Source of the DNA: PFJX01 sp964440155
GTDB lineage: Bacteria; Pseudomonadota; Gammaproteobacteria; Burkholderiales; Thiobacillaceae
Direction: 5' to 3'
NCBI GenBank assembly: GCA_964440155.1
Contig: CAYTRH010000006.1
Coordinates: 1 to 45,475 of the forward strand
Length of the DNA stretch: 45,475 nucleotides
The position numbers and the translations under genes are program-made. Positions 8,028-15,496 of the stretch are shown here, in pieces. Every line of letters begins with the position of its first letter. Within the stretch, counting starts at the first letter, position 1. Below the pieces are notes generated by a model. The model ran no database searches. It had not been told where the DNA came from and saw nothing but the letters and a program-made list of their open reading frames with translations.

Positions 8028-8804
8028 ATGAATCTGTTGCTCAGCGTATTTGGTGGTCTGCTGCTCACTGCCGTGCTGTTCGCTGCGGCGCGCGGGCTGC
8101 GTCTGTCCGTGTATTGGGCGGCGGTGATCGGCGCCGGCACGCCCACCATCGCTTATGTCGTGCATGCAGCCCGTGCCTGGCCCGGCCTGGACGTGGTCAC
8201 GCTGCACGTGATCGCCTATCCCACCCTGGCATTGCTGCTGTTCCAGATGTATGCCAAGCGGCCCGAGCGCGTCGGGCGGATGCACTGGGCGCCGAAGCTC
8301 CTAGTGGCGTTTTTCGTCGCCATCACCGTGCTGTTCGCCGGCTTCGTGCACATCGCCAGCAACGGCCTGCCGCCTGCGCTTGCGGCCAGGCTGCTGCCCG
8401 GCGCCGACACCCAGCGGGTGCACACCGGATTCGCCGGTGTGGTCGCGCACAGTCCGCAGGCCGCGAAGGTGATCGGTCATCGTCGCATGATGGAACACAA
8501 ACTCGACCGACTCGGTTGGCGCGTGGAAGTGAGCGGGCTGGATCGCCTGTCGCCGGCGCAGGAACAGATCACGCGTGTCGACATCCGTGATCGCTCGGGC
8601 GCCCCCGTGGGGGATGTACGCGTCACACTCGACCTGGGACGGCCCGGGCAGGCGCCGGTGATGACACAGCCTTTGCGTGAAGAACAGCCGGGTAGCTACC
8701 AAGCCCGCTTGATGCTGGCCGGCGCCGGTGCCTGGCTCGCTCGCCTGACGCTGGAAGGCAGTGGCGAACGCATCGAATTGGAGCACGCCCTGGGCGAGCG
8801 TTGA
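8028..8804 (+). CDS. FixH/CcoH-like cbb3 assembly protein with extra N-terminal membrane domain
   Basis: Protein of 258 residues. About four hydrophobic helices fill residues 1-110 (MNLLLSVFGGLLLTAVLF and later segments), followed by a soluble region whose end (VRVTLDLGRPGQAPVMTQPLREEQ, then a beta-rich tail) resembles the periplasmic FixH fold. Usual FixH/CcoH is about 160 residues with one helix, so this is a longer form, perhaps a fusion with an accessory membrane domain. It follows ccoG by 31 bases. CcoH stabilises the CcoN/CcoP assembly. The FixH assignment rests mainly on context and overall shape. Confidence 0.65.
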   Translation: MNLLLSVFGGLLLTAVLFAAARGLRLSVYWAAVIGAGTPTIAYVVHAARAWPGLDVVTLHVIAYPTLALLLFQMYAKRPERVGRMHWAPKLLVAFFVAITVLFAGFVHIASNGLPPALAARLLPGADTQRVHTGFAGVVAHSPQAAKVIGHRRMMEHKLDRLGWRVEVSGLDRLSPAQEQITRVDIRDRSGAPVGDVRVTLDLGRPGQAPVMTQPLREEQPGSYQARLMLAGAGAWLARLTLEGSGERIELEHALGER

Positions 8805-8858
8805 AGACCTGAGGAGGACCTGACGGTCACAGCCTTTCGGCCGCGCTGCGAACGTGTG

Positions 8859-8864
8859 TATAAT
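8859..8864 (+). promoter_or_regulatory. -10 element of the rimP-nusA-infB operon
   Basis: Perfect TATAAT preceded by GTGTG. The best -35 candidate (TTCGGC, 8836-8841) is weak. The inferred transcription start near 8871 lies just before the hairpin at 8879. Confidence 0.55.
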
Positions 8865-8878
8865 CCACCGGTTTTCTG

Positions 8879-8900
8879 ATGGGCTTCGGCCCATTTTTTG
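8879..8900 (+). terminator. Attenuator-like UUCG hairpin in the rimP leader
   Basis: ATGGGC and GCCCAT form a perfect 6-bp stem closed by the very stable tetraloop TTCG and followed by T6. It has the shape of an intrinsic terminator but lies between the promoter and the rimP start at 8910, so it could act as an attenuator. NusA, encoded in this operon, acts at hairpin pauses and terminators and is known to autoregulate in E. coli. Short attenuator-like leaders ahead of rimP have been described in other gammaproteobacteria; this looks like one of them (from memory, not checked). Confidence 0.65.
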
Positions 8901-8909
8901 TTTCTTGTC

Positions 8910-9359
8910 ATGGATTTGCGGGCACTGATCGAACCGACCCTGGTTGGCATGGGCTATGAGCTGGTGGCGCTGGAACGCGCCGGCCACGGCCTGTTGCGCC
9001 TGTATATCGATAAACCGGGTGGCGTGATCATCGATGATTGCGTGCGCGTGAGCAATCAGTTGACGCGCCTGTTCACGGTGGAGAACGTCGACTACGACCG
9101 GCTGGAGGTATCTTCGCCCGGGCTGGACCGGCCGCTGGTGAAGGAGGCCGACTTCGTCCGCTTCGCAGGTGAGCGGGCGCAGTTGCGTCTGCACGCGCCG
9201 ATCGAGGGGCGCAAGCGCTTCGTCGGCGTATTGCGCGGCCTTGCGGATGGCGTGCTGCGATTGGAAATGGACGGCGCGATGTGGGAGATTCCGCTTGCCG
9301 AGGTGGACTCCGCACGTCTGGCGCCTGAACTAGAGGGTATTACCCGGAGGAAGCGATGA
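8910..9359 (+). CDS. rimP: Ribosome maturation factor RimP
   Basis: Protein of 149 residues needed for 30S subunit maturation. The signature LEVSSPGLDRPL is present near residue 66 after the N-terminal alpha/beta domain (GYELVALERAGHGLLRLYID); the C-terminal domain is SH3-like. The ATG at 8910 follows a U-rich leader with no visible Shine-Dalgarno, and the start sits only about 10 bases after the attenuator hairpin, so hairpin formation and ribosome access may be linked. The stop overlaps nusA by 4 bases. Confidence 0.96.
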   Translation: MDLRALIEPTLVGMGYELVALERAGHGLLRLYIDKPGGVIIDDCVRVSNQLTRLFTVENVDYDRLEVSSPGLDRPLVKEADFVRFAGERAQLRLHAPIEGRKRFVGVLRGLADGVLRLEMDGAMWEIPLAEVDSARLAPELEGITRRKR

Positions 9360-10837
9360 GTCGGGAAATTTTGCTGCTGGCCGATGCGTTGGCGCGGGAA
9401 AAGAACGTGGCGCCGGAAGTGGTGTTCGGCGCACTGGAATCGGCGCTGGCCCATGCCACCAAGAAGCGCTTCACCGAAGACGCCGAGGTGCGTGTGCACA
9501 TCGATCCGAAGACAGGGGAATACCAGGCGTTCCGCTGCTGGGAGGTCCTGCCGGACGAAGCCGGGCTGGAACATCCCGATCGCCAATACCTGTTGTTCGA
9601 GGCGCGTGAAATCGATCCCGACATCCAGGTCGGTCAGCGTATCGAGGAGCCGATCGAGGCCGTCGATTTCGGCCGCATCGGCGCGCAGGCGGCCAAACAG
9701 GTCATCCTGCAGAAGATCCGCGATGCCGAGCGTGAGCAGGTGTTGAACGACTTCCTGGCGCGCAATGAGGTGCTGGTGACCGGCACCATCAAGCGCATGG
9801 AGCGCGGCAGCGCGGTGATCGAGTCCGGGCGCATCGAGGGCCGTCTGGAGAAGGACCAGATGATTCCCAAGGAGAACCTGCGTGTGGGCGATCGTGTGCG
9901 CGCCTATCTGCTGCGCGCCGAGCGAGGCGGACGCGGGCCGCAGCTGATACTGTCGCGCACCGCGCCACAGTTCATCATCGAGCTGTTCCGCCTGGAAGTG
10001 CCGGAAGTGGAGGAAGGCATCGTCGAGATCAAGGCCGCGGCGCGCGATCCCGGTATGCGCGCCAAGATCGCGGTGAAGTCCAACGATCCGCGCGTGGACC
10101 CGCAGGGCACCTGCATCGGGGTGCGCGGCACGCGCGTCACCGCGGTGACCAATGAACTGAACGGCGAGCGGGTCGACATCGTGCTGTGGTCGCCGGATCC
10201 AGCACAGTTCGTCATCAATGCGCTGTCGCCGGCCGAGGTGACCAGCATCGTGGTCGACGAGGACAAGCACGCCATGGATGTCGTGGTGGCACCGGAACAG
10301 GTGGAGATCGCCATCGGCCGCTACGGCCAGAACGTGCGGCTGGCATCGGAACTGACCGGTTGGACCATCAACATCCTGTCGGTCGAGGAGGCGGAACAGA
10401 AGCATCAGCAGGAGGCTTCCGGTCTGCTGGAGATGTTCATGTCGAAGCTGGACGTCGATCAGGACGTCGCCGAGGTCTTGGTCGAAGAGGGCTTCACCAG
10501 TCTGGAAGAGGTGGCCTACGTACCGCTGGCGGAAATGCTGGAGATCGACGCGTTCGACGAGGACACCGTCAACGAGTTGCGCGCGCGGGCGCGCGATGCG
10601 CTGCTGACCGATGCGATCGTGCGCGAGGAAGCCGTGGAGAGCGCCGCCGCCGATCTGATGAGCGTCGATGGCATGGACGAGGATACCGCCGCCCAGTTGA
10701 CCGCCAAGGGGGTGCACAACGCCGAGGAACTCGCCGACCTGGCGGTGGATGAGCTGGTCGAGCTGATCGGTATCGACGAGGAACGCGCCAAGGCGTTGAT
10801 CATGACCGCACGGGCACCGATGCTGGCGCGGGAATGA
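9356..10837 (+). CDS. nusA: Transcription termination/antitermination factor NusA
   Basis: Protein of 493 residues that binds RNA polymerase and controls pausing, termination and antitermination. Domains in order: N-terminal RNAP-binding domain (to about 125), S1 (VTGTIKRMERGSAVIESGRIEGRL), two KH domains (CIGVRGTRVTAVTNEL; IGRYGQNVRLASELTGW), and two C-terminal acidic repeats (about 360-490) of the gammaproteobacterial type that bind RNAP alpha. Coupled by ATGA to rimP. Confidence 0.97.
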   Translation: MSREILLLADALAREKNVAPEVVFGALESALAHATKKRFTEDAEVRVHIDPKTGEYQAFRCWEVLPDEAGLEHPDRQYLLFEAREIDPDIQVGQRIEEPIEAVDFGRIGAQAAKQVILQKIRDAEREQVLNDFLARNEVLVTGTIKRMERGSAVIESGRIEGRLEKDQMIPKENLRVGDRVRAYLLRAERGGRGPQLILSRTAPQFIIELFRLEVPEVEEGIVEIKAAARDPGMRAKIAVKSNDPRVDPQGTCIGVRGTRVTAVTNELNGERVDIVLWSPDPAQFVINALSPAEVTSIVVDEDKHAMDVVVAPEQVEIAIGRYGQNVRLASELTGWTINILSVEEAEQKHQQEASGLLEMFMSKLDVDQDVAEVLVEEGFTSLEEVAYVPLAEMLEIDAFDEDTVNELRARARDALLTDAIVREEAVESAAADLMSVDGMDEDTAAQLTAKGVHNAEELADLAVDELVELIGIDEERAKALIMTARAPMLARE

Positions 10838-10848
10838 CGGGGATGAGC

Positions 10849-13575
10849 ATGAATGTCGAACAATTCGCCGCGGAACTCAGGGTCGATCCGGCGCTGCTGA
10901 TCAAGCAGTTGTCGGCGGCCGGGGTGACCGTCAAAGGGGTCGGAGACGTGCTCTCCGACAGTGACAAGACCCGTCTGCTCGATTACCTGCGCGACAAGCA
11001 TGGCGCGCGCGAGCCCAAGACCAAGATCACGTTGACGCGCAAGCAATCCAGCGAGATTCGCACCGCCGACAGCAGCGGCCGCACACGCACTGTGCAGGTG
11101 GAAGTGCGCAAGAAGCGCGTGTTGGTGCGGCGTGAAGAGCGGGCGCCGGAAGGCGCCGCCGCGCCGGTGGCCGAGGCCGAAGCGCCAGTCGCCGCGCCGG
11201 TCGCGCCGGTACCGGTGGCTGACGTCCCCGCGCCCGTGGAAACGACGCCTGTGCCCGAGGTCGCGCCGATGGTCGAGGTGCCGGTCGAGACCGAACCCAA
11301 GCAGGGCGAAGTGCCCGCCGAAACGCCGGTTCCGCCCGTCGATGCCGCGCCCGAAGTGATCGAGACGGTGGCGGAAGAGCCTCGCCCTGCGCCGCGGCCG
11401 CAGGTCAAGCCGTCCATCCTGTCACCCGAGGAGCGGCGCGCTCGTGAAGAAGAGGCAAGGCGCGCGGCCGCTCTGCGCGCCATACAGGAGGCCGAGCTGC
11501 GCGCCAAGCAGGAACGCGAACAGGCGCGCCGTCAGGCTGCCGAGGAAGCAGCGCGCCAAGCGGCGGCGCCCGCGCCGGCAGCGCCCAGCGCCGAGACCAA
11601 GCCGGCTGAGGTCAAGCCGGCGGTGATACCGACGGTCAAACCCAAGGCGGAGCGCGGCGCAGCCAAGAAGGGCAAGGAAGAGCCGGCCGTGGGCAAGCGC
11701 CCCGGCCTGAAGACGCGTGGCGCGGTCGAGGCCACTACCGGCTGGCGTGCGGGTGGCCGCCGGCAGGGCCGCCACAAGGGTGAGCACGAACAGGCCCCGA
11801 CGGCCAGCGTGGAAATGGTGGCGCGCGAGATCCTGGTGCCAGAGACCATCAGCGTCGCCGACCTGGCGCACAAGATGTCGGTCAAGGCCGCCGAGGTGAT
11901 CAAGACGCTGATGAAGATGGGCTCCATGGTGACCATCAACCAGGTGCTGGATCAGGACACCGCGATGATCGTGGTGGAGGAACTGGGCCACGTGGCCAAA
12001 CCGGCCGCGCTCGACACTCCGGAGTCCTACCTGGAGGATGCCGCCGCCCACAAGGAAGCCGAGCTGTTGCCACGCGCACCCGTAGTCACGGTCATGGGTC
12101 ACGTCGACCATGGCAAGACCTCGCTGCTCGACCATATCCGCCGTACCCGCGTCGCCGCCGGCGAGGCGGGCGGTATCACCCAGCACATCGGCGCCTATCA
12201 CGTGGAGACTGCCAAGGGTGTCGTGACCTTCCTCGATACCCCGGGCCACGAGGCGTTCACGGCCATGCGTGCGCGTGGCGCCAAGGCCACCGACATCGTC
12301 GTGCTGGTGGTGGCGGCGGATGACGGCGTCATGCCGCAGACGCGCGAAGCCATCCACCATGCCAAGGCTGGCAACGTGCCCATCGTCGTGGCGGTGAACA
12401 AGATCGACAAGCCGGAAGCCAACCCGGAAAAGATCCGCCAGGATGTCGCCAACGAAGGTGTGGTGCCGGAAGAGTGGGGCGGCGATGCCATGTTCGTCGA
12501 CGTCTCGGCGAAGACCGGCGCCGGTATCGACAACCTGCTCGACGCCATCCTGCTGCAAGCCGAAGTGCTGGAACTGAAGGCACCGGTGGATACGCCGGCC
12601 AAGGGCGTGGTGATCGAATCGCGCCTGGACAAGGGGCGTGGTCCGGTGGCCACCGTACTGGTGCAGTCCGGCACCCTCAGGCGTGGCGACATGGTGCTGG
12701 CCGGCTCGGCGTTCGGCAAGGTGCGCGCCATGCTGGACGAAACCGGCAAACCGGTGAACGAAGCCGGTCCCGCCATTCCGGTGGAGATCCAGGGTCTGTC
12801 CGACGTGCCCGGAGCGGGCGAGGACGTGCTGGTGCTGCCGGATGAACGCAAGGCGCGCGAGATCGCATTGTTCCGTCAGGGCAAGTTCCGTGACGTCAAG
12901 CTCGCGCGCCAGCAGGCGGCCAAGCTGGAGAACATGTTCGAACAGATGGGCGAGGGTGAGGTGAAGACCCTGCCCATCATCCTCAAGGCGGACATGCAGG
13001 GCTCGTACGAAGGTCTGGCGCATGCGCTGCAAAAGCTGTCCACCGACGAAGTCAAGGTCAACATCATCCACTCCGCGGTGGGCGCGATTTCCGAATCGGA
13101 CATCAACCTGGCCATCGCGTCCGGCGCGGTGATTCTCGGCTTCAACGTGCGCGCCGATGCCCAGGCGCGCAAGCTGGCGGAGAGTGCCGGTGTCGACGTG
13201 CGCTACTACAACATCATCTACGAAGCGGTGGATGACGTGAAGGCGGCGCTGTCCGGCCTGCTGTCGCCGGAGAAGCGGGAGAATGCGCTCGGTCTGGCGG
13301 CGGTGCGCCAGGTGTTCCGCATCACCAAGGTGGGCGCCGTGGCCGGCTGCTATGTGCTCGACGGCCTGTTGCGGCGCAACGCGCGCGTGCGTGTGCTGCG
13401 CGACAACGTCGTCGTTCACGATGGCGAGCTGGAGTCGCTCAAGCGCTTCAAGGATGACGTACGCGAAGTCAAGGCCGGCTTCGAGTGCGGTCTGTCGTTG
13501 CGCAACTACAACGACATCATGGAAGGCGACCAGATCGAGTGCTACGAGGTGGTGGAGGTCGCGCGTACCCTCTGA
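10849..13575 (+). CDS. infB: Translation initiation factor IF-2
   Basis: GTPase of about 908 residues that brings fMet-tRNA to the 30S subunit. An IF2-N domain (VEQFAAELRVDPALLIKQLSAAG) is followed by a long Pro/Ala/Glu and Lys/Arg-rich linker, a second IF2-N (ISVADLAHKMSVKAAEVIKTL), then the G domain with G1 GHVDHGKT near residue 416, G3 DTPGH and G4 NKID, and domains II-IV including the tRNA-binding C-terminus. I prefer the ATG at 10849, which has GGGG six bases upstream; ATG codons at 10834 (overlapping nusA) and 10843 are alternatives. Confidence 0.96.
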   Translation: MNVEQFAAELRVDPALLIKQLSAAGVTVKGVGDVLSDSDKTRLLDYLRDKHGAREPKTKITLTRKQSSEIRTADSSGRTRTVQVEVRKKRVLVRREERAPEGAAAPVAEAEAPVAAPVAPVPVADVPAPVETTPVPEVAPMVEVPVETEPKQGEVPAETPVPPVDAAPEVIETVAEEPRPAPRPQVKPSILSPEERRAREEEARRAAALRAIQEAELRAKQEREQARRQAAEEAARQAAAPAPAAPSAETKPAEVKPAVIPTVKPKAERGAAKKGKEEPAVGKRPGLKTRGAVEATTGWRAGGRRQGRHKGEHEQAPTASVEMVAREILVPETISVADLAHKMSVKAAEVIKTLMKMGSMVTINQVLDQDTAMIVVEELGHVAKPAALDTPESYLEDAAAHKEAELLPRAPVVTVMGHVDHGKTSLLDHIRRTRVAAGEAGGITQHIGAYHVETAKGVVTFLDTPGHEAFTAMRARGAKATDIVVLVVAADDGVMPQTREAIHHAKAGNVPIVVAVNKIDKPEANPEKIRQDVANEGVVPEEWGGDAMFVDVSAKTGAGIDNLLDAILLQAEVLELKAPVDTPAKGVVIESRLDKGRGPVATVLVQSGTLRRGDMVLAGSAFGKVRAMLDETGKPVNEAGPAIPVEIQGLSDVPGAGEDVLVLPDERKAREIALFRQGKFRDVKLARQQAAKLENMFEQMGEGEVKTLPIILKADMQGSYEGLAHALQKLSTDEVKVNIIHSAVGAISESDINLAIASGAVILGFNVRADAQARKLAESAGVDVRYYNIIYEAVDDVKAALSGLLSPEKRENALGLAAVRQVFRITKVGAVAGCYVLDGLLRRNARVRVLRDNVVVHDGELESLKRFKDDVREVKAGFECGLSLRNYNDIMEGDQIECYEVVEVARTL

Positions 13576-13670
13576 TCTCCGGTGCGCCGAGTGTCTCGCC
13601 CTGACGGTGCCCGCCCCGTGTCGCCTGTCCGGTGATGGCCGACCGTTCCGGCATGACTTGCGTCAAACCC

Positions 13671-13701
13671 GCGCAGAGCCCGGCGTTGGCCGGCGCTGCG
13701 C
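13671..13701 (+). other. GC-rich stem-loop between infB and rbfA
   Basis: Outer stem GCGCAG/CTGCGC and inner stem CCGGC/GCCGG with loop GTTG, separated by small internal mismatches. No T-run follows. It lies 18 bases before rbfA in a 144-base gap that is otherwise featureless. Probably an mRNA processing or stability site. Confidence 0.3.
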
Positions 13702-13719
13702 CCTTGCCTGGTGTTGATC

Positions 13720-14115
13720 ATGAGCGTTTCCAACAACCCCCGCGCGCGTCGCGTCGCCGAGCAAATCCGGCACGAACTGGCTGACATCGTGCTGCGCGAG
13801 ATGCGCGATCCGCGCGTGCACGGCGTCAGCTTCAGCGCCGTGGAGGTCACGCCGGACCTCGAGCATGCCAAGGTGTGGTTCACGGTTCTGGGTGACGATG
13901 TCGCCGGCGCACGCGAGGGCCTGACACGGGCGGCTGGTTTTCTGCGCAGCGAACTGGCGCAGCGCATGCGCATGCGCACGGTGCCACGCCTGAGCTTCGT
14001 GTACGACGAATCCATCGAACGCGGCGCCCGGCTGTCGCATCTGATCGACCAGGCCGTGGCGGAAGACTTGGCGCACCCGCACGATCCGCCCAATGCCGAT
14101 GAAACGCCACGTTGA
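13720..14115 (+). CDS. rbfA: 30S ribosome-binding factor A
   Basis: KH-fold protein of 131 residues needed for late 30S maturation and 16S 5'-end processing. RARRVAEQIRHELADIVLREMRDPRV and VTPDLEHAKVWFTVLG are the family signatures, and VPRLSFVYDESIERGARLSHLID is the typical C-terminal part. The ATG at 13720 fits the family start better than the GTG at 13711. It overlaps truB by 23 bases if truB starts at 14093. Confidence 0.96.
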   Translation: MSVSNNPRARRVAEQIRHELADIVLREMRDPRVHGVSFSAVEVTPDLEHAKVWFTVLGDDVAGAREGLTRAAGFLRSELAQRMRMRTVPRLSFVYDESIERGARLSHLIDQAVAEDLAHPHDPPNADETPR

Positions 14116-15001
14116 CGGTGTGCTGCTGCTGGACAAACCCGCCGGCCTGACGTCCAACGGCGCGTTACAGCAGGCGAAACGGCTGTACCGGGCGCACAAG
14201 GCGGGTCACACCGGCACTTTGGACCCGTTCGCTACCGGCCTGCTGCCGCTCTGTCTGGGGGAAGCCACCAAGTTTTCCCGGTTTCTGCTCGATGCCGACA
14301 AGGTCTATCTGGCCGACCTGCAATTGGGCGTGCGTACCAGCAGCGGTGATCCGGAAGGCGAAGTGCTGGCGCAGCGTCCGGTGCGGGTTGGCGCCGGCGA
14401 CCTGCGCGCGCTGCTGCCGCGCTTCCTCGGCGACATCGAGCAGGTGCCGCCCATGTTGTCTGCGCTCAAACGGGACGGTCGGCCATTGTACGAATACGCG
14501 CGGCGGGGCGAGGAAGTCGCGCGCGCGCCGCGGCGCGTGCGGGTGCACGCGCTGGAGTTGCTGTCCTGGTCGGGCGATCGGTGCGTGTTGCGCGTGCATT
14601 GCGGCAAGGGCTTCTACGTGCGCGCGCTGGCGGACGACCTGGGAGAACTGCTCGGCTGCGGCGCGCATCTGTCGGCACTGCGCCGCATGGCCGTGGGCCC
14701 GTTCGAGATTGCTGGAGCGTGCACGCTGGACCAGCTCGGGGGCATGACCGAAACCGCGCGCGACGCCTGTCTGCAGTCCACCGACGTACTGGTCGCATCA
14801 CTGCCGACCTTGACACTGGATGTCGAGGCCACCTGGCAGATACGGCATGGCCAAAGTGTCTGGCTACCCCGTCTGCGCATCGGCCAGCAACACCGCCTGT
14901 ATGCGCCCGATGGCGCCTTTCTCGGTGTCGCGCAGGTGGACGACGATGGCAAGCTCGCGCCGCGACGGCTGTTGGCGGAACGATGTGCCGCCGGCGTATG
15001 A
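14093..15001 (+). CDS. truB: tRNA pseudouridine(55) synthase
   Basis: Enzyme of about 302 residues that makes pseudouridine 55 in the T-arm of tRNA. GVLLLDKPAGLTSN opens the protein and the catalytic Asp44 lies in GHTGTLDPFATGLLPL. GTVDSQ-like and YARRGEEV segments are consistent, and a PUA-like C-terminal domain ends the protein. A second ATG at 14099 gives a start of equal quality. Standard place between rbfA and rpsO. Confidence 0.95.
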   Translation: MPMKRHVDGVLLLDKPAGLTSNGALQQAKRLYRAHKAGHTGTLDPFATGLLPLCLGEATKFSRFLLDADKVYLADLQLGVRTSSGDPEGEVLAQRPVRVGAGDLRALLPRFLGDIEQVPPMLSALKRDGRPLYEYARRGEEVARAPRRVRVHALELLSWSGDRCVLRVHCGKGFYVRALADDLGELLGCGAHLSALRRMAVGPFEIAGACTLDQLGGMTETARDACLQSTDVLVASLPTLTLDVEATWQIRHGQSVWLPRLRIGQQHRLYAPDGAFLGVAQVDDDGKLAPRRLLAERCAAGV

Positions 15002-15024
15002 CCCTGTCGGAGCGGGTCGCATTC

Positions 15025-15054
15025 TTGAAAAGAAACCAAAATACGGCGTAGAAT
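15025..15054 (+). promoter_or_regulatory. Promoter of rpsO
   Basis: TTGAAA (15025-15030) and TAGAAT (15049-15054) with an 18-base spacer, giving a leader of about 57 bases before rpsO. It matches the sigma-70 consensus well and agrees with rpsO having its own promoter in related bacteria. Confidence 0.65.
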
Positions 15055-15118
15055 CCGCATTTTTCCCGAACGTGTCCTGAATAGCCTCGGGCCACGCGAT
15101 TGCATCAGGAGTCATGCC

Positions 15119-15388
15119 ATGGCTATCACCACCGCCCAGAAGGCGCAGATCCTCAAGGAGTACCAGCGTGGCGCCACCGACACCGGTTCGCCGGAAGTCC
15201 AGGTTGCGCTGCTCACCGCCCGCATCAACGACCTCACCGGTCATTTCAAGACCCATGCCAAGGATCACCATTCGCGTCGCGGCCTGTTGAAGATGGTCAG
15301 CCGCCGTCGCCGCCTGCTCGACTATCTCAAGCGCGAGAACGCCGAGAGTTACACTCAACTGATCAAGCGCCTCGGTCTGCGCAAGTAA
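15119..15388 (+). CDS. rpsO: 30S ribosomal protein S15
   Basis: Protein of 89 residues, full length for S15, which binds the central domain of 16S rRNA. GSPEVQVALLTARINDLTGHFK and HSRRGLLKMVSRRRRLLDYLK are the defining helices. SD CAGGAG lies upstream. Followed by pnp, as in most gammaproteobacteria. Confidence 0.98.
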   Translation: MAITTAQKAQILKEYQRGATDTGSPEVQVALLTARINDLTGHFKTHAKDHHSRRGLLKMVSRRRRLLDYLKRENAESYTQLIKRLGLRK

Positions 15389-15440
15389 TCCAGCGGCGGG
15401 CGGAACGGCGCCAGGCCGGCGCGCACCGCCTGCAACGCGT

Positions 15441-15461
15441 CCCCGCACCCGCACGGCGGGG
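15441..15461 (+). other. Stem-loop in the rpsO-pnp spacer
   Basis: CCCCGC and GCGGGG pair around a 9-base loop, 35 bases before the pnp start. In E. coli the pnp leader folds into an RNase III-cut hairpin used for PNPase autoregulation; this simple hairpin could play the same part, but only position supports that. Confidence 0.35.
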
Positions 15462-15496
15462 CCCCACCCTGCACGGCATGTAAGGAAGAAAACAGC

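Noticed and set aside
8805..8909. Initiator tRNA gene ahead of rimP, as in the E. coli metY-nusA operon
   Set aside because: The gap holds no cloverleaf-forming 75-base segment; only a promoter and a hairpin are seen.
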